A stretch of 9,769 bases of DNA, from assembly GCA_025358395.1 (NCBI GenBank), contig JANYJT010000183.1, positions 1-9,769 on the forward strand. The letters are read 5' to 3'. The notes under the pieces are model-generated. The model searched no databases. It was not told the DNA's origin and was given only the letters and a program-made list of their open reading frames with translations. Origin of the DNA: Bacteroidia bacterium. Lineage in GTDB: Bacteria; Bacteroidota; Bacteroidia; Bacteroidales; Prolixibacteraceae. This document shows positions 1-6,090 of the stretch, piece after piece. The first letter of the stretch is position 1. Each line of letters begins with the position of its first letter. Made by a program: the position numbers and the translations under genes.

Positions 1-440
1 ATATCCAATCCATCCTTACCAACAATTTTAAACTGGCATTTTCGCTCAAACATGTAATCAACACAACCAGTAGTACCTAAAGATCCATTTAATTTGGTAA
101 AGTAACTACGTACATTGGCTACTGTCCTTGTAGGATTGTCGGTGGCGGTTTCTACCAAAATAGCTATTCCATAGGGACCATAACCTTCATAAACCACTTC
201 CTTGTAATCTGCCTGATCTTTGGATGTCGCTTTCTTAATGGCCCGCTCTACATTTTCTTTGGGCATGCTTGCTGCTTTCGCGTTTTGCATCAGTACCCTC
301 AAGCGGGAATTAGAAGCGGGATCAGGTCCGCCGGTCTTGATACACATGGCAATTTCTTTGCCTATTCTTGTAAATGTTTTGGCCATTGCACCCCAACGTT
401 TCATTTTTCTGGCCTTACGGTATTCAAATGCGCGTCCCAT
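1..440 (-). CDS. YebC/PmpR family protein, 3' end cut off by the window
   Basis: The first 146 residues of a YebC/PmpR (Tac1-type) protein, a family normally about 240 residues long. The frame starts at an ATG at 440-438 and reads MGRAFEYRKARKMKRWGAMA, then a GGPDP turn at residues 37-41, the basic segment MPKENVERAIKKA around 59-71 and a VVYEGYGPYGIAILVET block around 82-98. All are hallmarks of the family. The MGRAFE...KRW start is the version found in Bacteroidota, where other phyla often begin MAGHSKW. The family has been described both as transcriptional regulators and, more recently, as translation factors that relieve ribosome stalling. Which applies here cannot be told from sequence. 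It lies 91 bases downstream of the metal-transport operon on the same strand but has a possible promoter element of its own. The C-terminal domain lies outside the window. Confidence 0.93.
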   Translation of the reverse strand, partial: MGRAFEYRKARKMKRWGAMAKTFTRIGKEIAMCIKTGGPDPASNSRLRVLMQNAKAASMPKENVERAIKKATSKDQADYKEVVYEGYGPYGIAILVETATDNPTRTVANVRSYFTKLNGSLGTTGCVDYMFERKCQFKIVGKDGLD

Positions 441-468
441 ATTTTGAAAACTTTATAATTTCGGTTTG

Positions 469-476
469 CAAATTTA
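469..476 (-). promoter_or_regulatory. Possible -7 element of the yebC promoter
   Basis: On the minus strand this reads TAAATTTG, an exact match to the Bacteroidota -7 consensus TAnnTTTG, 28 bases upstream of the yebC start codon. No TTTG occurs at the expected 19-21 base spacing upstream, so this is a partial match only. Confidence 0.35.
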
Positions 477-531
477 ATGGATTTTGGCAAAAACAGACTG
501 CTTCAATCAGGAATGTTTGAAAAGAGCCTTA

Positions 532-1284
532 TTATGGGTTTTTAAAATTTAATTGACTGATGTTGTATCTTAAGACATCCTGTAGCGTCCTTGTCTGATG
601 TAATCCGGGGAAATTGATTAACTGTCGGTAAACGGCTCCGCTTTTGATTTTTTCCAATGGCATCCCTACAGGATTATGTTCATTGTCAATGATCACCAAG
701 GACTCCTTTTGAGCCATTTTGCTGATATCTGCTGCCTCTAAAGCCGCCGGACCAAAGACACCTTCTACTTCAAATCCCATTTCTTTAACGATAGATTGTT
801 GAAAGAAGTTTACCAGGACATGCGAAGAATTCAGTCCGGCCCTGTCCAGTTGGGACTTTCCTTCAGTCATTATTTGACGTATTGAATCCAAATTCTGCAA
901 AGCAATTTTTTCAGTTCCCAATCTTTGGGCAATATCCATCACAGACTTTTCAATCGCTGCCGCACTGTAATCTGTCTCAATTTTTAATAGCGCTTCCTTT
1001 TTGAGATCCAGACCGGACTGCAGCCGCTTAACCATCGTTTCATATCCTGCATAAATTATTACGCTGGCATGAACCAGCACCGGAATATCCGCAGCTCTTA
1101 GCTCATATTCAGATGGATGCTGCATTTCGAAAGGCGCCAGTACAACAATATTTTTTGCACCTGCTGCCTTGGCAAATGCGGCAGTCCAGGAATTGGTTGC
1201 CACCACCATGGAACTATTTTTTTTTGGCTCCTGGCAAGAAGCCAGGATCATTACAATGCAAATGTATAGAGGTAGGATCTTCAT
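532..1284 (-). CDS. Metal ABC transporter substrate-binding lipoprotein (ZnuA/TroA class)
   Basis: A 250-residue extracytoplasmic metal-binding protein that would deliver zinc or manganese to the permease encoded upstream. It begins with a lipoprotein signal peptide ending in the lipobox LASC, making Cys17 the lipidated residue. HPSEYE at 56-61 corresponds to the first metal-ligand loop of the TroA/ZnuA fold, and IIDNEHNPVG at 198-207 to a second ligand segment with His203. The protein is shorter than E. coli ZnuA (about 310 residues), and no His-rich acidic loop is visible. At the place where a His is often seen in the middle of this family (VNFFQQS, 158-164) there is Asn159, though this alignment is from memory. 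It is the last gene of the operon and its ATG overlaps the permease stop by 4 bases (ATGA). Metal specificity is not determinable. Confidence 0.85.
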   Translation of the reverse strand: MKILPLYICIVMILASCQEPKKNSSMVVATNSWTAAFAKAAGAKNIVVLAPFEMQHPSEYELRAADIPVLVHASVIIYAGYETMVKRLQSGLDLKKEALLKIETDYSAAAIEKSVMDIAQRLGTEKIALQNLDSIRQIMTEGKSQLDRAGLNSSHVLVNFFQQSIVKEMGFEVEGVFGPAALEAADISKMAQKESLVIIDNEHNPVGMPLEKIKSGAVYRQLINFPGLHQTRTLQDVLRYNISQLNFKNP

Positions 1285-2078
1285 TTTTTTTTCGTTAAGA
1301 TGAGAATTAAGAATACAGCAGAAGCTAATACAGCAATGGTTGAACTCGCAGGGAGCTCAAAAATAAGGGAGATCAAAAATCCGGCGAATGCAAACAAACC
1401 GCCCCAGAATGAGGACCATAACACCATGCTCCTGTAACTTTTGGCATGGTAAGAAGCAATTAAGGCCGGCAATAGCAGAATGGCGTCAAGCAACAACGCG
1501 CCGATCAGTTTCATGGCAGCCGCAACGGTTATCGCTGTAATCAGAATGATGATGTAGTAAAACCATGGTTCGTTTACTCCAGAAGTTCCGGCAACATCAG
1601 CATCAAAAAAAACAGCCCTCAGTTGATGCCTGTAGCAGGCCTGAAAAAGGACCAGCATCAAAGAAAAGATTATCGTACCAACAAATTCATAATTATTTAA
1701 GGTATATAAACTTCCCCACATCAGGCTTAAGGTATCTTTTGCAGGAACTTGAAAGGAATAGATGAAAATAAAAGCAAGGGAAATTGAGAGAACCATAAAA
1801 AATGCGCTCAACTGCCCGGGATCAGCTTTCAGCGAACGCGACATCCAGGTCATCAGAAGAACCAGTAAGAGGTTGATGGCCATGGTTCCACCGAAAGGAT
1901 TCACCTCCATTGCCAGTGAAAGGGCACCTCCCAGAATTGCTCCATGCATCAGCATAAAGCGCAATGGCAGCAAATTCATTCTCAGCAGATAAACACCGGT
2001 AATTGGAAAAGCGAATCCAATGAAAATTAATACGATAAAACCTTTTAAAATGGGTGCATATGAGAATAGATCTACCAT
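1281..2078 (-). CDS. Metal ABC transporter permease (ZnuB/TroC, ABC-3 family)
   Basis: A 265-residue polytopic inner-membrane protein with about eight hydrophobic segments, the size and pattern of ABC-3 family permeases that form the channel of zinc and manganese importers. The segment MLMHGAILGGALSLAM near residues 42-57 corresponds to the family's conserved H-A-x-L/G region after the second membrane helix. The stretch AAAMKLIGALLLDAILLLPA, around 186-205, matches the conserved helix (G-x-L-L-x-x-A-x-L-x-x-P-A) that contacts the ATPase. It ends in a basic tail, LTKKK. The start overlaps the end of the ATPase gene by 7 bases, and its stop overlaps the start of the binding-protein gene by 4, so the three are translationally coupled. 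Identification rests on the family pattern and the operon context. Confidence 0.88.
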   Translation of the reverse strand: MVDLFSYAPILKGFIVLIFIGFAFPITGVYLLRMNLLPLRFMLMHGAILGGALSLAMEVNPFGGTMAINLLLVLLMTWMSRSLKADPGQLSAFFMVLSISLAFIFIYSFQVPAKDTLSLMWGSLYTLNNYEFVGTIIFSLMLVLFQACYRHQLRAVFFDADVAGTSGVNEPWFYYIIILITAITVAAAMKLIGALLLDAILLLPALIASYHAKSYRSMVLWSSFWGGLFAFAGFLISLIFELPASSTIAVLASAVFLILILTKKK

Positions 2079-3109
2079 AATTTTCCGTTATTCAACGTTT
2101 TATTGTGCCAGTTCAGCTTATCTGTCCAATTAGAGTCATGTGATACAAGCAGCATGGAGGGCGCTTCGTTTTTGCTAAGATCGATTAAAAGATCGGCCAG
2201 TTCTTCTTTTCCCTTTTCGTCAAGGTAGGAGGTTGGTTCATCCAACAGAAGCAATCCGGCATTCTGGCAAAGGCATCTGGCAAGAGAAACCCGCTGCTTT
2301 TCACCTCCGGAAAGCTGGTGAAACATCTCGTTTCGAATTGAAAAGCAGCCGGTTTTGCGCATGGCCAATTCAACCCGGTAATCTCTTTCACCTTTGGCTA
2401 TTTTGATGCCGGAAACACCTATTCCAACCACTTCTGAAGCAGTAATCGGGAAGCTGTTTCGGGTAGTTTCCTGGTATAAATAACCGGTCTGATGCCTGTT
2501 TTTCTGCCAACCTGCACTGCCAACCAGCTCCTCTCCTATTAAAATTGAACCTTTAACAGGACTAATTAACCCTAAAATCGATTTTAGCAAAGTCGTTTTA
2601 CCTCCCCCGTTTTCGCCTTGAATAACCAGTTGTTCCCCCCTGCCAAGATCCAAATTAAGGTCCTGAAGAATATTTTTTCCGGAGATATCGACAGTTAAAT
2701 CTTTGATTTTTAATGTTGTACCTTGAACTTTTCCTGCTCTCTTCCGCAGGAAAAGGTAGGTTTCTTCCATGCTCATTTTATCTGTGATCAGATCCTCAGT
2801 CCGACATTGAATATGATCAACTATCTGATTATATGAATACTTGACCCCATATTGCTCAAATACTGGTACAGCTCTTTCACTCAGTAATTCAATAAAACAA
2901 TGACGAATTCCCAATCTAACAATTAAGGCTGCAGCAGCTTTCCCGGCAATTTTATCTTTTAAAAAAAGCTGCCCGACTGGAATGTCTGAATTGACTAAAA
3001 ACTGTTCCAACTCAAAAAGAGGATACAACCAATGTTCATCACTGGTAAAGACTATTTGGTCGTTATGCAATAATATAAGCGAGTGTTCCAACTTTGTAAA
3101 TTTGATCAA
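2072..3109 (-). CDS. Metal ABC transporter ATPase with N-terminal DUF1893 (TM1506-like) domain
   Basis: Two domains are joined in one 345-residue chain. Residues about 7-120 match DUF1893, the family of Thermotoga TM1506 with a deaminase-like fold: LEHSLILLHNDQIVFTS, then DKIAGKAAAALIV (52-64), LSERAVPVFEQYGVKYSY (76-93). The usual C-P-M/F-E motif is replaced by M-S-M-E at 112-115, so the conserved Cys is missing. Residues about 131-345 are a complete ABC ATPase: Walker A GENGGGKTT (165-173), Q-loop Gln213, signature LSGGE (266-270), Walker B LLLLDEP (286-292), D-loop Asp297 and switch His324. It would energise the adjacent permease. No in-frame ATG or GTG precedes the DUF1893 homology before a stop at 3134-3136, so the start is taken as TTG at 3109-3107. 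An ATG at 3119 lies in another frame. The ATPase call is secure. The DUF1893 call is from remembered family sequences. Confidence 0.87.
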   Translation of the reverse strand: MIKFTKLEHSLILLHNDQIVFTSDEHWLYPLFELEQFLVNSDIPVGQLFLKDKIAGKAAAALIVRLGIRHCFIELLSERAVPVFEQYGVKYSYNQIVDHIQCRTEDLITDKMSMEETYLFLRKRAGKVQGTTLKIKDLTVDISGKNILQDLNLDLGRGEQLVIQGENGGGKTTLLKSILGLISPVKGSILIGEELVGSAGWQKNRHQTGYLYQETTRNSFPITASEVVGIGVSGIKIAKGERDYRVELAMRKTGCFSIRNEMFHQLSGGEKQRVSLARCLCQNAGLLLLDEPTSYLDEKGKEELADLLIDLSKNEAPSMLLVSHDSNWTDKLNWHNKTLNNGKLW

Positions 3110-3127
3110 AAATATCCATTTTGGCCG

Positions 3128-3139
3128 AGATAATTATCT
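3128..3139. promoter_or_regulatory. Perfect 12-bp palindrome upstream of the ATPase gene
   Basis: AGATAATTATCT is its own reverse complement and sits in the 40-base gap between the symporter stop and the ATPase start, 18 bases before the TTG. It resembles the core of Fur/Zur-family boxes (GATAAT/ATTATC halves) but is shorter. It could be a metal-regulator operator, an RNA hairpin, or chance in AT-rich DNA. Confidence 0.25.
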
Positions 3140-3149
3140 GTTTTCTGAA

Positions 3150-4499
3150 TTACCGTTTGATCCATTTCCCTCCCGGGAAAAGCAGTATCCCACTGATTAA
3201 AAAGGCGCCTAAAATGAGCAGGTTTCCAATTTTAATATCCACATAAAGGCCTGTTATTTTTCCTGCCAGAGCCATCAGTCCGCCCAGTACAATGGCAAGG
3301 TTACTCTGCAGGCGATTGTTTCTGAAACCGAGCAATCCGGCCAAAACCGGCAGGATAAATGCCCCTGAGAAAAAAGCAAGCGCAATAAGGAGGGACTGAA
3401 CAATAGAAGTTACTTTGAGAGACAGCAATATGCTTAAAAGACCTATAAATACAAGAATATATTTCGTTTGCCGCATCGAGACCGGTGTATCAAGATCTTT
3501 GTGAATGGTATTTGCCACAATGACTGAGGATGTTAACAAGGTAGTGGATGCAGAAGACATGACTGCCGACAAAATCGCGGCAACAAGCAGGCCAATTCCC
3601 CATTCGGGCAGTATGAAATTCATGACAGAAATCAATGATGAACCTTGTTGAAAATCGAATCCCGGAAATTGATGTGCCGCAAATACGCCCAGATAGGTGA
3701 TTAAAAAAGCAAAAGGGATTAAAATTAATGCGGTATACAAAACACTCATTTTGGCAACGTATCCGCTTCTGGCTGAGAAAAGCCTGGTATAAATATCCGG
3801 TCCAACCAAAAAGGTCGTTGAATAGGTCAAAAACAACACGAATAAATCCATGGGATGAAAAGCCCCGTTAAAAGGGAAACTCAGTCCGGTCAGCTCTCCG
3901 GGATTAACCGGAGCAAGGAAAAATAGATAACAGGCAATGAATAGTACGCCAAAAACAATAATAAATGATTGTGCCAGATCCGTTTTGATGACGGATATCT
4001 GTCCTCCGATGGCAGTATAAAAGATGAACAACAAACCAATTCCCCAAACCGAAGCCTCGTAGGAGAAGCCAAAAAAACTGTTCATGACTTTTGCCCCACC
4101 AATAATTTGGGCGGCAATGACCCCGATCCAGGCAACTGGGATGATAAAGGAGGCAATGATTTTCGCCTCTTTTCCATATTGATCTCCAATCAATTGCGGA
4201 AGTGTATATTTTCCCTGGCGTTTGACCAATGGCGCCACAAAAACCAGTAAAAGTAGTCCGAAGGCAGCAGACAAGAGCAGCCAGGCAGCTGCCCATCCCT
4301 GGGAGAAAGCAAGGTCACTGCTACCCAGAATAGCGCTGCTTCCCAGAATAGTTGCCAGCAAGGAACCGGTTATTTGCCAAATGCCACCGCTGTTTCCTGC
4401 TACCAGATAATCACTTGAATTTCGGATCTTTCCGGAAGCATGGATCCCTATTCCAATCATGCCAAGTACATATAACAAAAGGATTAGATACTTAACCAT
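3150..4499 (-). CDS. Sodium:solute symporter (SSS family)
   Basis: A 449-residue membrane protein with about 12-13 hydrophobic helices, expected to couple sodium entry to uptake of an organic solute. Family marks are the N-terminal SSDYLVAGN (28-36), typical of SSS proteins (usually S-x-D-Y/F-x-x-A-G-R), the YTAIGGQISVIKTDLAQ signature (161-177), the DIYTRLFSAR loop near 235-244, and the MSSASTTLLTSS helix (314-325), the region that supplies sodium ligands in this fold. The substrate cannot be assigned. I chose the ATG at 4499. The frame extends to a TTG at 4526, but that codon falls inside the promoter's -7 element and would not be transcribed. The gene leads the operon with the metal ABC importer, the ATPase gene following after 40 bases. 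It is shorter than typical 480-550 residue members because it ends soon after the last helix (GGKWIKR). Confidence 0.87.
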   Translation of the reverse strand: MVKYLILLLYVLGMIGIGIHASGKIRNSSDYLVAGNSGGIWQITGSLLATILGSSAILGSSDLAFSQGWAAAWLLLSAAFGLLLLVFVAPLVKRQGKYTLPQLIGDQYGKEAKIIASFIIPVAWIGVIAAQIIGGAKVMNSFFGFSYEASVWGIGLLFIFYTAIGGQISVIKTDLAQSFIIVFGVLFIACYLFFLAPVNPGELTGLSFPFNGAFHPMDLFVLFLTYSTTFLVGPDIYTRLFSARSGYVAKMSVLYTALILIPFAFLITYLGVFAAHQFPGFDFQQGSSLISVMNFILPEWGIGLLVAAILSAVMSSASTTLLTSSVIVANTIHKDLDTPVSMRQTKYILVFIGLLSILLSLKVTSIVQSLLIALAFFSGAFILPVLAGLLGFRNNRLQSNLAIVLGGLMALAGKITGLYVDIKIGNLLILGAFLISGILLFPGGKWIKR

Positions 4500-4523
4500 T
4501 TTAAAAAAGAATAAGTGATGTGA

Positions 4524-4554
4524 CAAAGCTAACAGCTAAATACCATTTACCAAA
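4524..4554 (-). promoter_or_regulatory. Bacteroidota-type promoter of the symporter/metal ABC operon
   Basis: On the minus strand TTTG (4554-4551) is followed after exactly 19 bases by TAGCTTTG (4531-4524). This matches the Bacteroidota consensus TTTG-N19-21-TAnnTTTG at every defined position. Transcription would start around 4517, giving a leader of about 18 bases to the ATG at 4499. This supports that start codon over the upstream TTG. Confidence 0.7.
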
Positions 4555-4729
4555 AGCAAAATCCCAAATCTCATGATATTTATTAGGAATTGAAGTGTTG
4601 GAAATTACTTACTTTGTCATAAAATCTACATTAATGAGATAGGCATGATTTGAAAATCACCAACCTTAATGGCCATAACGTCACCTGTCATCCTATTCAT
4701 TTGACTTTTGAAAAACAAATTATTTTTAC

Positions 4730-5761
4730 ATGAAAGCAATTAGAAAGAGTCTGCCTCAGAAGGGTTTATGGATGGAAGATATTCCTATTCCTGAACCAGG
4801 AGTGAATGAAGTATTGGTAAAAATCAGTAAATCAGCCATTTGTGGAACAGACCTGCATATATACAAATGGGATGCGTGGGCTCAAAAAACCATCAAAACG
4901 CCCATGACGATTGGCCACGAATATGTAGGAATTGTCGTCAAGATCGGAAATGAGGTAACGAAAGTAAGTGTTGGAGAGCGGGTTACCGTTGAAGGGCACA
5001 TTGCCTGCGGCTTCTGCCGCAACTGCCGCAGGGGAAGAAAACACATTTGTGACCATACGATTGGCATCGGCGTCAACCGGGATGGGGGCTTCGCAGAATT
5101 TGTCTCTGTTCCTGCCGAAAATGTTTTGCACATTGATTCGCGCATACCTGATGAGATCGTATCCATCATGGATCCTTTGGGTAATGCAACCCATACAGCA
5201 CTCTCCTTCCCGCTTATCGGTGAGGATGTACTGGTGACTGGTGCCGGCGGACCGATAGGCTGCATGGCCATCGCGATTTGCAGGTTTGTTGGTGCCAGAA
5301 ATGTAGTAGGGTCGGAAGTGAGTGAATACCGAAGGGAACTAGCCAGAAAGATGGGTGCATCCCTGGTTATTGATCCGATGAAGGATGATCTGACCGCTGC
5401 CATGAAGGAAGTAGGCATGGTTGCGGGATTCGACATCGGACTTGAAGTTTCGGGTTCACCGTTGGCATTCGACACGATGATCAAATACATGTACAATGGA
5501 GGAAAGATTTCCCTGCTCGGCATATTGCCGGATACCACCCAAATCGAATGGGACAAAGTGATATTTAAAGGATTGACCTTGAAGGGTATTTATGGCCGCG
5601 AGATGTACGAAACCTGGTACAAAATGGAGAAAATGCTTCTTTCCGGATTGAACATCTCTCCAGTGATCACACATCGGTTTCACTATACCGAATTTCAGAA
5701 AGCCTTTGATATAATGGAAGAAGGCAATTGTGGCAAAATCATTTTGGACTGGGAGAATTGA
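4730..5761 (+). CDS. tdh: L-threonine 3-dehydrogenase
   Basis: A zinc- and NAD-dependent medium-chain dehydrogenase that oxidises L-threonine to 2-amino-3-ketobutyrate, the first step of threonine breakdown to glycine and acetyl-CoA. Length (343 residues) and sequence track E. coli Tdh (341) closely. Catalytic-zinc and relay residues are Cys38, Thr40, His43, His63 and Glu64. Structural-zinc cysteines are 93, 96, 99 and 107. Further diagnostic blocks are GHEYVG (62-67), DPLGNATHTALSF (148-160), KVIFKGL (276-282) and GIYGREMYETWYKM (286-299). The NAD-binding glycine loop reads GAGGPIG (171-177), one glycine longer than the E. coli GAGPIG as I recall it. Its usual partner kbl (2-amino-3-ketobutyrate CoA ligase) is not adjacent. 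The gene is divergent from the symporter. No convincing promoter is seen, the nearest match being GACTTTTG at 4703-4710, without a -33 box. Confidence 0.95.
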   Translation: MKAIRKSLPQKGLWMEDIPIPEPGVNEVLVKISKSAICGTDLHIYKWDAWAQKTIKTPMTIGHEYVGIVVKIGNEVTKVSVGERVTVEGHIACGFCRNCRRGRKHICDHTIGIGVNRDGGFAEFVSVPAENVLHIDSRIPDEIVSIMDPLGNATHTALSFPLIGEDVLVTGAGGPIGCMAIAICRFVGARNVVGSEVSEYRRELARKMGASLVIDPMKDDLTAAMKEVGMVAGFDIGLEVSGSPLAFDTMIKYMYNGGKISLLGILPDTTQIEWDKVIFKGLTLKGIYGREMYETWYKMEKMLLSGLNISPVITHRFHYTEFQKAFDIMEEGNCGKIILDWEN

Positions 5762-5765
5762 GAAG

Positions 5766-5786
5766 AGTTGAGAGTTGAGAGTTGAG
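5766..5786 (+). repeat. Heptanucleotide tandem repeat, three perfect copies
   Basis: AGTTGAG occurs three times head to tail, starting 5 bases after the tdh stop codon, and is followed by a short A-tract. It is non-coding and shows no hairpin potential. A simple-sequence repeat of this kind can change copy number by slippage. Confidence 0.85.
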
Positions 5787-5824
5787 AAAAAAACTAATTC
5801 AAAACATATTCAGAGGATTAATGG

Positions 5825-5854
5825 TTTCCGGTACAAAACATTTTTCTACATTTA
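5825..5854 (+). promoter_or_regulatory. Possible tRNA-Thr promoter
   Basis: TTTC at 5825-5828 and TACATTTA at 5847-5854, separated by 18 bases, each differ by one base from the Bacteroidota TTTG and TAnnTTTG boxes. They lie just upstream of the tRNA, so transcription would begin only a few bases before its 5' end. The match is weak. Confidence 0.25.
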
Positions 5855-5864
5855 CGGTTTACAA

Positions 5865-5937
5865 GCCATTTTAGCTCAGTTGGTAGAGCAGCTCATTCGT
5901 AATGAGCAGGTCGGGGGTTCGAGTCCCCCAACTGGCT
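5865..5937 (+). tRNA. tRNA-Thr (anticodon CGU)
   Basis: A 73-base cloverleaf folds cleanly. The D stem is GCTC/GAGC (5874-5877, 5886-5889). The anticodon stem is GCTCA/TGAGC around the loop TTCGTAA, with anticodon CGT at 5898-5900 that reads the threonine codon ACG. The T stem is GGGGG/CCCCC with loop TTCGAGT. The acceptor stem pairs GCCATTT (5865-5871) with AACTGGC (5930-5936) and has a single T-C mismatch at the fifth pair. The discriminator base is T, and the terminal CCA is not encoded (CGA follows), so it must be added after transcription. The gene stands between tdh and the hipA/hsdR accessory genes, a typical location for island integration, though no att repeat is visible. Confidence 0.95.
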
Positions 5938-6037
5938 CGAAAGTAACGGAAAAGAATTCAAAGAATTTGCCAAAGGGTTCAATTCAGGGAAACTTTTGCC
6001 ATTGGATTTGCCTATTCCATGGTTAATCCTACATTAG

Positions 6038-6050
6038 GAGCAATCTGCTC
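6038..6050. other. Small hairpin in the gap between tRNA-Thr and hipA
   Basis: GAGCA-ATC-TGCTC can form a 5-bp stem with a 3-base loop, about 40 bases beyond the hipA stop. There is no T-tract on either strand, so it is at best a weak terminator. Nothing else recognisable lies in 5938-6090. Confidence 0.2.
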
Positions 6051-6090
6051 AGAGTTAGAATATTAAACTCAGATTTCCAAAAGCAATTAT

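Noticed and set aside
3107..3114. TATTTTTG on the minus strand as a private promoter for the ATPase gene
   Set aside because: It overlaps the TTG start codon, so transcription would begin inside the coding region, and no TTTG box lies at the right spacing.
4500..4526. Nine-residue N-terminal extension of the symporter from TTG at 4526
   Set aside because: The TTG falls in the -7 promoter element and the ATG at 4499 begins right before the first membrane helix.
4882..5556. Long open frame on the minus strand opposite tdh
   Set aside because: It is entirely antisense to a secure tdh gene, its product has no recognisable motif, and it has no promoter. It is a shadow of the codon bias of tdh.
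5775..6026. Open frame on the plus strand running through the tRNA gene
   Set aside because: It crosses the tRNA-Thr and its product shows no protein features. The tRNA explains the conserved sequence.
5913..6090. Duplicated tRNA 3' end (attachment site) next to tRNA-Thr
   Set aside because: I looked for a second copy of the T-arm and acceptor sequence in the window and found none. An att site could only be outside the window.
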